Assembly (NCBI RefSeq): GCF_003270085.1
Contig: NZ_QFDQ01000072.1
Span: 1-60,365, forward strand
Reading direction: 5' to 3'
Length of the DNA: 60,365 nt
Origin: Streptomyces triticisoli
Lineage (GTDB): Bacteria > Actinomycetota > Actinomycetes > Streptomycetales > Streptomycetaceae
The notes under the pieces are model-generated. The model searched no databases, had not been told where the DNA came from, and saw nothing but the letters and a program-made list of their open reading frames with translations. Below are positions 36,127 through 44,088 of the stretch, in pieces. The first letter of the stretch is position 1, and every line of letters starts with the position of its first letter. The position numbers and the translations under genes are program-made.

Positions 36127-37065
36127 TCACTCCTCGAGCGTCAGCCCCTTGCGCAGCCGGCCGAGCGTTCGCGACAGCAGCCGCGAGACGTGCATCTGCG
36201 AGATGCCGAGCTCCTCGCCGATCTCCGACTGGGTCATGTTGGCCACGAACCGCAGGGACAGGATCTTCCGGTCCCGGGAGGGCAGTTCGGCGATCAGCGG
36301 CTTCAACGACTCGACGTACTCGATGCCTTCGAGCCCGTGGTCCTCGTAGCCGATGCGGTCCGCCAGGGCGCCCTCGGAGTCGTTCTCCTCGGGCTGTGCG
36401 TCCAGCGAGGAGGCGGTGTACGCGTTCGAGGCGGCCATGCCCTCGACCACCTCGTCCCTGGACAGCCCGAGGTGTTCGGCGAGTTCGGTCGCCGTCGGCG
36501 CGCGGTCGAGCCGCTGGGCCAGTTCGTCACCGGCCTTGGCGAGGTCCAGGCGCAGCTCCTGCAGCCGGCGCGGAACGCGCACGGACCACGAGGTGTCGCG
36601 GAAGAAGCGCTTGATCTCGCCGATGATGGTGGGCATCGCGAACGTGGGGAACTCGACGCCACGGGAGAGTTCGAAGCGGTCGATCGCCTTGATCAGGCCG
36701 ATGGTGCCGACCTGGATGATGTCCTCCATCGGCTCGCTGCGGGAGCGGAAGCGGGAGGCGGCGAACTTGACCAGCGCGAGGTTGAGTTCGACGAGAGTGT
36801 TGCGGACGTACGAGTATTCGTGGGTGCCTTCCTCGAGGGACTCCAGCCGCTCGAAGAGGGTTCTGGACAACGCGCGGGCGTCGTCCGGGGCCACTTCGTC
36901 GTACGGGGGTATGTCCGGAAGTCCGGCCAGTCCGGTCAGTGGGGCCAGTGGGGCCTGATCGGCTCGCTCGGCGCGTACGTCGTGAAGCTCGATGGGATCC
37001 GGGTGCTCCTTCGGGGGTGCCGACGTCGCCCTCTGGGTATGCGATGCGTCGAGCCGGGGTGACAT
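36127..37065 (-). CDS. sigI: SigB/SigF-family alternative sigma factor
   Basis: 312 aa. Regions 2, 3 and 4 are complete: DIIQVGTIGLIKAIDRF and SRGVEFPTFAMPTIIGEIKR (region 2), PRRLQELRLDLAKAGDELAQ (region 3), and LPSRDRKILSLRFVANMTQSE with EELGISQMHVSRLL (region 4). Region 1.1 is missing, and an acidic N-terminal tail of about 70 residues replaces it, as in Streptomyces SigB-like factors. ATG 37065 is chosen because GGAGG lies 5 bp before it; ATG 37089 is weaker. A STAS antagonist gene and a kinase-like anti-sigma gene lie beside it, the arrangement described for SigI of S. coelicolor. Control should be post-translational by partner switching. Confidence 0.88.
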   Translation of the reverse strand: MSPRLDASHTQRATSAPPKEHPDPIELHDVRAERADQAPLAPLTGLAGLPDIPPYDEVAPDDARALSRTLFERLESLEEGTHEYSYVRNTLVELNLALVKFAASRFRSRSEPMEDIIQVGTIGLIKAIDRFELSRGVEFPTFAMPTIIGEIKRFFRDTSWSVRVPRRLQELRLDLAKAGDELAQRLDRAPTATELAEHLGLSRDEVVEGMAASNAYTASSLDAQPEENDSEGALADRIGYEDHGLEGIEYVESLKPLIAELPSRDRKILSLRFVANMTQSEIGEELGISQMHVSRLLSRTLGRLRKGLTLEE

Positions 37066-37128
37066 GGTGTCCTCCATCGTTTTCGGCATATGGCTGCCGA
37101 AGCCAGTGCGTGCACTGCGGTGTGCGGC

Positions 37129-37155
37129 GCCTCCAAAGCCGGCCGTGTCGGGTAC
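37129..37155 (+). promoter_or_regulatory. Candidate SigB-type promoter for arsI
   Basis: GCCTC, 16 bp, GGGTAC fits the Streptomyces SigB-family consensus GNNTN, 14-16 bp, GGGTAC/T, directed at arsI. Confidence 0.45.
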
Positions 37156-37316
37156 GGGTCTCTACTAGCCCTACCCGCTTTCCCAACACCGCCGCAAGTG
37201 CGTTACGTGCGGGTATGTCCGTTTGTGTGCGGTTGTCAGGTGTCGAAGTGGCGATGGAAGCAGTAGTGTTCGAGGGCGTCAGGCATCGGACCAAGACCCT
37301 GGGAGAGAGAGACGGC

Positions 37317-37694
37317 ATGGACCGCGGGACGGTCGGCAGCGCACAGTCGGGCCGGCTTCTGGTGGAGGTGCGGCAGGAGGGCTCCAGTGCCGTCGTGACT
37401 CCGGCGGGCGAGCTGGATCACCACACGGCCGACCTGCTGCGCGAACCGCTTGAGGAGTGCCTCGCCAAGGGGCGTTCACGACTGGTGGTGGACTGTTCAC
37501 GCCTGGAGTTCTGCGACTCCACGGGGCTGAACGTGCTGCTGGGCGCGCGGCTGAAGGCGGAGGCGGCCGGGGGTGGTGTGCATCTCGCCGGGATGCTGCC
37601 GGTGGTGGCTCGTGTGTTCGAGATCACGGGAGCCGATGCGGTCTTCAGCGTGCACGACACGTTGGAGGACGCTCTGGCCGACGAGGCCGGCTGA
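37317..37694 (+). CDS. arsI: Anti-sigma factor antagonist (STAS domain)
   Basis: 125 aa STAS protein of the SpoIIAA/RsbV type. Visible are VTPAGELDHHTADLLREPLE, the conserved LVVDCSRLEFCDSTGLNVLL with the likely phosphorylated serine in DSTG, and GVHLAGMLPVVARVFEITG. It should bind the anti-sigma factor and free the sigma factor, and be shut off by phosphorylation of that serine. ATG 37317 follows GGGAGAGAGA; a frame open further upstream is not used. It is divergent from sigI and 256 bp before the kinase-like gene prsI. Confidence 0.87.
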   Translation: MDRGTVGSAQSGRLLVEVRQEGSSAVVTPAGELDHHTADLLREPLEECLAKGRSRLVVDCSRLEFCDSTGLNVLLGARLKAEAAGGGVHLAGMLPVVARVFEITGADAVFSVHDTLEDALADEAG

Positions 37695-37950
37695 GCCGGC
37701 CACCGGACCGTCGACGTGTCCTTTCCGAACTCCCGCGCCCGGCGCGCACCGGGCGTCATGCCCCACGGGCCGAAAACGGGGGTGTTCCACCGGATCGGTC
37801 GGGCAGGAGACAACCTGAGTGGGCCGGCCGCCCGCACGGGATCCGGCGACCGGGGTTCCGGCGTGTGTGCGGACGTACTGAACCGTGTACGTGCGAAGTG
37901 ACTGGTGACTTTTGAATCGTGAACTGGTGAATCGGTGAGGTGAAGCGCTG

Positions 37951-38499
37951 ATGAGCACCACCCGGCCTTACTCGCCGGGCGACCGCGGCCCGGAGCCCAG
38001 CGGCGCTTCCGGGGCGTCCGAGGGGGGCGTACCGGCGGGAGGGGCGTCCACAGGGGGTGCGACGGCCGTGCCGGCGGTTCCGTCGGGGAGTCGCCAGATC
38101 CGCAGGCTGAGCTTCGACGGCCAGAGCGGCGTCGTGCCGCTCGCCCGCGACTTCGCCCGTCAGGCGCTGTACGAGTGGGGCTGGCTGCCCGCCGCGACCG
38201 CCGACCAGCGGGCCGCCGCCGAGGACGTGCTCCTCGTCGTCTCCGAGCTGGTCACCAACGCCTGTCTGCACGCCGAGGGCCCCGACCACCTGGAGATCAC
38301 CTGTGACAACAAGGTGATCCACATCGAGGTCTCCGACCGGGGCACCGGCCAGCCCGCCCCGCGCACCCCGCACCGCGCCGGCCGCCCCGGCGGCCACGGC
38401 ATGTTCATCGTCCAGCGACTGTGCCTGGACTGGGGGGTCGTACGCACCCCGGGCGTCACGGGCAAGAGAGTGTGGGCCGAGCTGGGGGCGCCCGCCTGA
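37951..38499 (+). CDS. prsI: ATP-binding anti-sigma regulatory protein (RsbW/SpoIIAB-like)
   Basis: 182 aa. The first 45 residues are Gly/Ser/Pro-rich. A GHKL ATPase domain follows: SELVTNACLHAEGP (N box), VSDRGTGQPAP (G1) and RPGGHGMFIVQRLCLDWGV (G2). The protein should bind SigI to block it and phosphorylate ArsI when ATP is high. ATG 37951 follows GGTGAGGTGAAG. The name rests on context with sigI and arsI and on the S. coelicolor system; the ATPase family itself is certain. A strong terminator follows. Confidence 0.82.
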   Translation: MSTTRPYSPGDRGPEPSGASGASEGGVPAGGASTGGATAVPAVPSGSRQIRRLSFDGQSGVVPLARDFARQALYEWGWLPAATADQRAAAEDVLLVVSELVTNACLHAEGPDHLEITCDNKVIHIEVSDRGTGQPAPRTPHRAGRPGGHGMFIVQRLCLDWGVVRTPGVTGKRVWAELGAPA

Positions 38500-38527
38500 G
38501 CCGGCCGGGGGCGCCGCGCCCGAGGAT

Positions 38528-38569
38528 GCCGAAGGGCCACCGCACCCGAGGATGCGGTGGCCCTTCGGC
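38528..38569. terminator. Bidirectional terminator
   Basis: Perfect 17-bp stem GCCGAAGGGCCACCGCA with an 8-nt loop, between the convergent prsI and peptide-transporter genes. Confidence 0.9.
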
Positions 38570-38610
38570 GTGTCAGCCGTGCCGGCCGGCCAGGCCGTGC
38601 CGGCCAGGGC

Positions 38611-40149
38611 TCAGCGCACGTCGCCCATCAGGGACTTGACCTTCCGGCGGTACATGTAGATCGCGAAGCCGGCGAGGGCGGCGAGGGCGGCCTCCACGGC
38701 GACCGCTCCCGTACCGCTGAGGTCGACCCCGGCCACGGCGGGGTTGGACAGCAGACTGGTGACGGAGTCGCCCGCGGTGACCGCGAGGAACCACACGCCC
38801 ATCATCTGGCTGGCGTACTTCGCCGGGGCCATCTTGGTCGTCACCGACAGGCCGACCGGGGAGAGGCACAGCTCACCGACGGTCTGGATCAGGTAGATGC
38901 CCACCAGCCACATCGGGCTGACAACGGCGTCGCCCGTGGCCATGCCCAGCGGCAGCAGGAAGAAGAAGAACGAGACGCCGACGAAGAACAGGGCGGCCGC
39001 GAACTTCGCGACGGTGCTCGGCTCCTTGCCCTTGCGGTTCAGCCACAGCCAGAACCAGGCGAAGACCGGGGCCAGGGCCATGATGAACACCGGGTTCAGC
39101 GACTGGTACCAGGAGGACGGGAAGGTGAAGCCCAGCAGCGAGCCGGAGGTCCTGGTCTCACCGAACGCCTGGACCGTGGAACCGCCCTGGTCGTAGATCA
39201 TCCAGAAGACGGCGGCCGCGACGAAGAACCAGATGTAGCCGGTCATCCTGGACTGCTCGGCGTCCGACAGCTCCTTGTCCCGCTTGATGCGCAGCAGGAC
39301 ACCGGCCGGGATGACCAGACCGATCACGGTGAGCGGGATCATCGCCCAGTTCAGGGTGAAGTGACCGGTGAAGCCGACGATGCCGTAGAAGACGGCGGCG
39401 ACGGCGAGCCAGGTCAGACCCCTGCGCAGCCAGGAGGCGCGCTCCGCGGCGTCCAGCGGCTCGGGTACGACGCTGCTCTGCGGGGCCAGGTTCCGGGTGC
39501 CGATGAGGAAGGCCGCGAGGCCGATCGCCATGCCCACGGCGGCGAGGCCGAAGCCCAGGTGCCAGCTGACCTGCTGACCGATGGTGCCGATGACCAGCGG
39601 GGCGAAGAAGGCACCCATGTTGATGCCCATGTAGAAGATCGTGAAGCCACCGTCGCGGCGCGGGTCGTCCGGGCCGTCGTAGAGGTGGCCGACCATGGTG
39701 GAGATGTTGGCCTTCAGCAGGCCGGAGCCGAGCGCGACCAGCGCCAGACCCGCGAAGAAGGGCGTCTGTCCGCCGGGCAGTGCCAGCACCGCGTGACCCG
39801 CCATGATCGTGATCGCGGCGATCGTCACCGTCCTGCGGGGACCCCAGAGGCGGTCGCCCAGCCACCCGCCGGGCATGGCGAGCAGGTACACCATCGACAT
39901 GTAGACGGAGTAGATCGCGGTGGTGGTGGCCAGATCCATGCCGAGCCCGCCGCCCATGCTCCCCTTCTTGGCGTCGGGGCCGCCGGAGAGGAGGTAGACG
40001 ACGAGAAGGGCGCGCATGCCGTAGAAGCTGAAGCGCTCCCACATCTCGGTCATGAAGAGAGTGGCCAGGCCGCGGGGGTGGCCGAAGAAGGTCTTCTCGG
40101 AGCCGGGGGTGCCCGGGTGGACCGAGTCCTTCGTCAGGCTGGACGCCAT
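38611..40149 (-). CDS. POT-family proton-coupled peptide transporter
   Basis: 512 aa with about 14 membrane helices (MFS fold). The POT signatures are present: FMTEMWERFSFYGMRALL in helix 1 carries the ExxER-type proton-coupling motif, and GFTIFYMGINMGAFFAPLV matches the second POT pattern (FYxxINxGA). It should bring di- and tripeptides into the cell with protons. ATG 40149 is chosen since the conserved TFFGHPRGLATLF follows soon after. The length suits the bacterial DtpT type. Its leader region upstream is unusually long (516 bp) and contains a strong minus-strand terminator, so premature termination may regulate it. Confidence 0.9.
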   Translation of the reverse strand: MASSLTKDSVHPGTPGSEKTFFGHPRGLATLFMTEMWERFSFYGMRALLVVYLLSGGPDAKKGSMGGGLGMDLATTTAIYSVYMSMVYLLAMPGGWLGDRLWGPRRTVTIAAITIMAGHAVLALPGGQTPFFAGLALVALGSGLLKANISTMVGHLYDGPDDPRRDGGFTIFYMGINMGAFFAPLVIGTIGQQVSWHLGFGLAAVGMAIGLAAFLIGTRNLAPQSSVVPEPLDAAERASWLRRGLTWLAVAAVFYGIVGFTGHFTLNWAMIPLTVIGLVIPAGVLLRIKRDKELSDAEQSRMTGYIWFFVAAAVFWMIYDQGGSTVQAFGETRTSGSLLGFTFPSSWYQSLNPVFIMALAPVFAWFWLWLNRKGKEPSTVAKFAAALFFVGVSFFFFLLPLGMATGDAVVSPMWLVGIYLIQTVGELCLSPVGLSVTTKMAPAKYASQMMGVWFLAVTAGDSVTSLLSNPAVAGVDLSGTGAVAVEAALAALAGFAIYMYRRKVKSLMGDVR

Positions 40150-40665
40150 GGTCGTTCCTTGCTGGTCGGGACGCGCTTCGATCAGCGGACACGCGCCCGG
40201 TGTGGGGGGCGGCCGGCACCGGCGGGGCCGGGGTCCACCCCACGCCCAGGGGAGCCCGCTCCGGATCACGGAGCGGCGGACGACGGCCACCGGGATCCAC
40301 GCCTCTGCCCGTGTCGACACGCGTAGAGGCCCGGCCCTAGGTCATTTCTTTCCGGGCCGGCCGGGGCCGGCCCGCGCACAAAAAGGACCTTCGGCGTCGA
40401 GATGAGCGCCAAAGGTCCGCTGCGTGCTACAGGCGTTCAACTCACCATACGGCAGGACAGTGCCGGATATGGAAGGACTTGAGATGCGGATCACAGGGGG
40501 CCGGGGAACCCTGCCCGGCCTTTCCAAGGTCCATGCGGAGTCCCCTCAAGGGTCACACTTCCCGGCCATTGGTCTGTACCACTGGACGGGAAGGTGGGAA
40601 GCCCGCGCGACGATCACGCTGCAGGACCACCCCGGCAGACGGCGCCGGCGGACTACCATCGGTTC
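40150..40665. other. Gene-free region with minus-strand terminator
   Basis: 516 bp between the divergent POT and response-regulator genes. No protein gene is supported. It contains the U-tract terminator (40380-40418, minus strand) and a GC hairpin (GGCCCGG/CCGGGCC near 40328-40358). A short transcript ending at 40380 could be a small RNA or an attenuated POT leader. Confidence 0.5.
40380..40418 (-). terminator. Intrinsic terminator with U-tract, no obvious gene
   Basis: On the minus strand the RNA forms a 12-bp stem, GGACCUUUGGCG with CGCCGAAGGUCC (one U-G wobble), followed at once by five U. On the plus strand the same site has a C-A mismatch and no U-tract. It is therefore a minus-strand terminator. 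Confidence 0.75.
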
Positions 40666-41343
40666 ATGACCCGTGTACTGCTCGCCGAGGACGACGCGTC
40701 CATCTCGGAGCCGCTGGCCCGCGCACTGCGCCGGGAAGGTTACGAGGTCGAGGTGCGTGAGGACGGACCCGCCGCGCTCGACGCCGGAACGCAGGGCGGT
40801 GTCGACCTGGTCGTGCTGGATCTCGGGCTGCCCGGCATGGACGGCCTGGAGGTCGCCCGCCGGCTGCGCTCCGACGGCCACACGGTGCCCATTCTGATCC
40901 TGACCGCGCGCGCCGACGAGGTGGACACCGTCGTCGGTCTCGACGCGGGCGCCGACGACTACGTCACCAAGCCCTTCCGGCTCGCCGAACTGCTCGCCCG
41001 TGTCCGGGCCCTGCTGCGGCGCGGCGCCACCGAGCCGCAGCAGCCGCCCGCCACGCACGGGGTGCGCATCGACGTCGACTCCCACCGCGCCTGGATGGGC
41101 GACGAGGAGCTGCAGCTCACCGCCAAGGAGTTCGACCTGCTCCGGGTGCTGGTGCGGGACGCGGGGCGGGTCGTCACCCGCGACCAGCTGATGCGCGAGG
41201 TCTGGGACACCACCTGGTGGTCGTCGACCAAGACCCTCGACATGCACATCTCCTGGCTGCGCAAGAAGCTCGGCGACGACGCGGCGAACCCCCGTTACAT
41301 CGCGACCGTACGCGGCGTCGGCTTCCGCTTCGAGAAGAGCTGA
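40666..41343 (+). CDS. OmpR-family response regulator
   Basis: 225 aa. The receiver domain (1-115) has the acidic pocket LLAEDDAS, phospho-acceptor Asp in LVVLDLGLPGMDG (near residue 51), Thr in ILTARAD and Lys in DDYVTKPFR. The OmpR/PhoB winged helix (130-225) includes LTAKEFDLLRVLVRDAGRVV and SWLRKKLGDD. It pairs with the histidine kinase gene 53 bp downstream. ATG 40666 fits the family N-terminus. The signal sensed is not evident. Confidence 0.93.
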   Translation: MTRVLLAEDDASISEPLARALRREGYEVEVREDGPAALDAGTQGGVDLVVLDLGLPGMDGLEVARRLRSDGHTVPILILTARADEVDTVVGLDAGADDYVTKPFRLAELLARVRALLRRGATEPQQPPATHGVRIDVDSHRAWMGDEELQLTAKEFDLLRVLVRDAGRVVTRDQLMREVWDTTWWSSTKTLDMHISWLRKKLGDDAANPRYIATVRGVGFRFEKS

Positions 41344-41396
41344 GCCCCGCCGGGAGCCGAGCCCCACCGCCAGGGCCTTCGTCAGGTAATGAGGAC

Positions 41397-42668
41397 ATGC
41401 GCCGTCGACTGATCCAGTCCACGCTCGCCGTGGTGCTCGTCGTGATCGCCGTCTTCGGCCTCTCCCTGGTGATCGTCGAGACCCGCACGATCAGCAACAG
41501 CGCCCAGGAACGGGTCGACTCCGAGGCGGTCAGGCTGGCCAGCATCGTCGACAGCCGGCTGCTCGGCTCGGAGACCGTCAACGCGGAGGTCCTGCGCGAC
41601 CAGGTGGCCGGCGAGCAGTACGCCGTGATCGGCATTCCCGGGCAGCGGCCCATCGAGGTCGGCAGCAAACCGTCCGGCGACGTGATCCACTCCACGGCCA
41701 GGGGCGAGCAGGGCGAGACCGTCCGGGTGGAGGAGTCCCGCTCCTCGGTGACCCGCGAGGTCGGCCGTACGCTGCTGATCATCGGCCTGGTCGCGCTGCT
41801 CACGGTGGTGGCCGCGGTGCTGCTCGCGGTCCGCCAGGCCAACCGGCTCGCCTCCCCGCTGACCGACCTCGCCGAGACCGCCGAACGCCTCGGCTCCGGC
41901 GATCCGCGCCCCCGCCACAAGCGCTACGGCGTCCCCGAGCTGGACCGGGTCGCGGACGTGCTCGACAATTCCGCCGAGCGCATCGCCCGGATGCTGACCG
42001 CCGAGCGGCGCCTGGCCGCCGACGCCTCCCACCAGCTGCGTACGCCGCTGACCGCGCTGTCCATGCGCCTGGAGGAGATCACCCTCACCGACGACCCGGA
42101 CACCGTGAAGGAGGAGGCGAACGTCGCCCTCACCCAGGTCGAGCGGCTGACCGACGTGGTGGACCGTCTGCTGACCAACGCCCGCGACCCGCGCAACGGC
42201 TCCGCCGTCTCCTTCGACCTCGACGAGGTCATCCAGCAGCAGATCGCCGAGTGGCGCCCCGCCTACCGCAGCGTCGGCCGCGCCATCGTCAGCTCCGGAA
42301 AGCAGCACCTGCGGGCGGTGGGCACGCCGGGCGCGGTCGCCCAGGTGCTGGCCGCGCTGATCGAGAACTCCCTCATGCACGGAGGCGGCACGGTCGCGCT
42401 GCGCACCCGCGTGACCGGAAACCAGGCGGTCGTGGAGGTCACCGACGAGGGCACCGGCGTCCCCGCCGACCTGGGCGCCCGAATCTTCGAGCGCACGATC
42501 AGCGGCCGCAACTCCACCGGCATCGGCCTCGCCGTCGCCCGCGACCTCGCCGAGGCCGACGGCGGCCGCCTGGAACTCCTCCAGGCCCAGCCCCCGGTCT
42601 TCGGTCTGTTCCTCTCCCGCACCCCGCCGCCGAAGAAGCAGACGGAGCGGCAGCCGACGGTACGCTGA
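41397..42668 (+). CDS. Two-component sensor histidine kinase
   Basis: 423 aa. Two membrane helices (about 8-28 and 124-146) enclose an extracellular sensor of about 95 residues. A HAMP domain (about 147-200, LTDLAETAERLGSGDPRPR) leads to HisKA with the phosphorylated His in ASHQLRTPLTALSMRLEE and to the ATPase domain: N box LIENSLMHGG, G1 VTDEGTGVP, G2 STGIGLAVARDLA. ATG 41397 follows GAGGACA and gives a proper signal-anchor. It forms an operon with the response regulator just upstream; the extracellular domain is not recognised. Confidence 0.92.
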   Translation: MRRRLIQSTLAVVLVVIAVFGLSLVIVETRTISNSAQERVDSEAVRLASIVDSRLLGSETVNAEVLRDQVAGEQYAVIGIPGQRPIEVGSKPSGDVIHSTARGEQGETVRVEESRSSVTREVGRTLLIIGLVALLTVVAAVLLAVRQANRLASPLTDLAETAERLGSGDPRPRHKRYGVPELDRVADVLDNSAERIARMLTAERRLAADASHQLRTPLTALSMRLEEITLTDDPDTVKEEANVALTQVERLTDVVDRLLTNARDPRNGSAVSFDLDEVIQQQIAEWRPAYRSVGRAIVSSGKQHLRAVGTPGAVAQVLAALIENSLMHGGGTVALRTRVTGNQAVVEVTDEGTGVPADLGARIFERTISGRNSTGIGLAVARDLAEADGGRLELLQAQPPVFGLFLSRTPPPKKQTERQPTVR

Positions 42669-42690
42669 CCCGCGCGCACCGACGACGAAC

Positions 42691-42701
42691 GGGGGGGGGG
42701 G
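42691..42701. repeat. Run of 11 G before the GNAT start
   Basis: An uninterrupted G11 ends 5 bp before the ATG of the GNAT gene and overlaps the place of its ribosome-binding site. Such tracts slip in replication and sequencing. Confidence 0.8.
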
Positions 42702-42706
42702 ACGGC

Positions 42707-43271
42707 ATGAGCGAGCACACCTCGGCCGACGAGGAGCCGGCGACCGCCCGGCTGTCCCTGCGGCGCCCGACGCCGGACGACGTCGACGCCATCCTCGCGA
42801 TCCACAGCGACCCCGCGGCGTGCGCCCACAACCCTTCCGACGCCCTCACCGAGCGGACGGAGGCCGAGCAGCTCTACCAGCGCTGGGACGACCAGTGGCG
42901 GCGCCACGGCTACGGATACTGGGTGGTCCGGCACCGTGGTTCGGCCCGCACGCTGGGCTTCTGCGGGGTCAAGCCCATGGACCTGGCGGGTCTGCGGACC
43001 CTCAACCTCTTCTACCGCTTCGACCCCGCCACCTGGGGCCGGGGCCTGGCCGGCGAGGCCGCGACGGCGGTCGTGACCTGGGCGGACCGGCGGGTGCCGC
43101 GGCTCCCCGTGGTCGCCCGGATCCGTCCGGCCAACACCGCTTCCCAGCGCGTGGCGCTCCGGGCCGGCCTGGTCCGGGCCGCGCACCTCGACGGCCCCGG
43201 TGAGGACGGCCTCGACTGGATCTTCGCGACGAACCTCCCCGGCGGCGGGGGGGTGCGGCGGGGGCCGCTAG
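42707..43271 (+). pseudogene. GNAT (RimJ-like) acetyltransferase, frame-disrupted at its end
   Basis: From ATG 42707 the frame reads a normal RimJ/RimL-type GNAT domain of about 180 residues: LSLRRPTPDDVDAILAIHSD, a FCGVKPMDLAGLRTLNLFYR strand pair, the acetyl-CoA loop GRGLAGEAATAVVTWA and ARIRPANTASQRVALRAGL. The frame then fails to stop and continues some 540 bp antisense through the GtrA gene. Removing one G from the G7 tract at 43247-43253 would bring the TAG at 43269-43271 into frame and give about 187 residues, the family length. So this is either a real frameshift or a sequencing error. It lies 38 bp after the kinase gene. Substrate unknown. Confidence 0.7.
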
Positions 43272-43900
43272 CGGAAGGCCCGCGACCGCGACTTCCCCGA
43301 CTCGGTCCGCAGTCCCGACTCGGCCTGCAGGAACGACTCCGCGCCCGCCACCGCCTCCCGGGCCGGCAGGGCGCGGAACACCCAGGTGCGGTAGGACCAG
43401 AAGCGGAACAGGGTCGCGATGCCGATGCCGAGGAACTTGAAGAAGTTGTTCTGCAGCGGGCTGTTCCAGCCGAAACCGTACGTCGCCAGGTACAGCACGC
43501 CGTTCTCGATCACCAGACCGACCACGCTGAACAACAGGAACAGGGTCAGTTCCCGGGTGCGGCCGCTCTTGTCGCGGTCCCGGTAGGCGAAGTAGCGGAA
43601 GCCGACGTAGTTGAAGACGATCGCGACGACCGTGGCGATGACACTCGCGCGCACCACCTGCAGACCGGTCACCTGCCGTACCAGGTTGAACACGAGCAGG
43701 TTGACAAGGAGCCCCGCTCCGCCCACCGCGCCGAACTTGACGATCTCGCGCCACAGCCGGTCCACGCGCCTGCGCAGCGCGCCGTGGTGCGCCGGGGGCG
43801 CGGCTCGAAGCCCTGAGGAACCATGGCCCATGGTCGTGCAGGCCCCCGTCTCGGTCGGTGTCTCGGTCGGTGTCTCGGTTGATCTCGCCAACTCCGCCAT
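43268..43900 (-). CDS. GtrA-family membrane protein
   Basis: 210 aa with four membrane helices and the GtrA pattern: LWREIVKFGAVGGAGLLVNL, VFNYVGFRYFAYRDR, and FLGIGIATLFRFWSYRTWVF near the end. GtrA-like proteins are thought to flip or help transfer prenyl-linked sugars for cell-surface glycans. The N-terminal 50 residues are polar with a PTET repeat encoded by a 12-bp tandem DNA repeat (about 43845-43885). The start is uncertain: ATG 43900 is the longest plausible, ATG 43831 an alternative. Its stop shares bases with the presumed GNAT stop. It is divergent from purK. Confidence 0.85.
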   Translation of the reverse strand: MAELARSTETPTETPTETGACTTMGHGSSGLRAAPPAHHGALRRRVDRLWREIVKFGAVGGAGLLVNLLVFNLVRQVTGLQVVRASVIATVVAIVFNYVGFRYFAYRDRDKSGRTRELTLFLLFSVVGLVIENGVLYLATYGFGWNSPLQNNFFKFLGIGIATLFRFWSYRTWVFRALPAREAVAGAESFLQAESGLRTESGKSRSRAFR

Positions 43901-44088
43901 GCTAACCAGCGCTTCAGGACCGCGCCTGTGGACGGGCTTCCGGCCGGGAAACAGGTCGGAAAGGGCTCTGGAAATGGCAGGAAAGGGATGTCGGAACCAA
44001 CCGGTACGAGCGCCGGTGCGCAGGCCGGCACGGCCCCCGTGCAGGCGCGGAATCCGGCCGGGGTGGCGCGGCCGATACTCTTGGAGGC

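Noticed and set aside
40342..40527. 61-residue minus-strand frame in the POT upstream gap
   Set aside because: It runs through the U-tract terminator and has no ribosome site or family.
43272..43816. Reading the GNAT frame as a long fusion protein through the GtrA region
   Set aside because: The extension is Gln/Glu/His/Arg-rich shadow of GtrA; a one-base error in the G7 tract explains it better.
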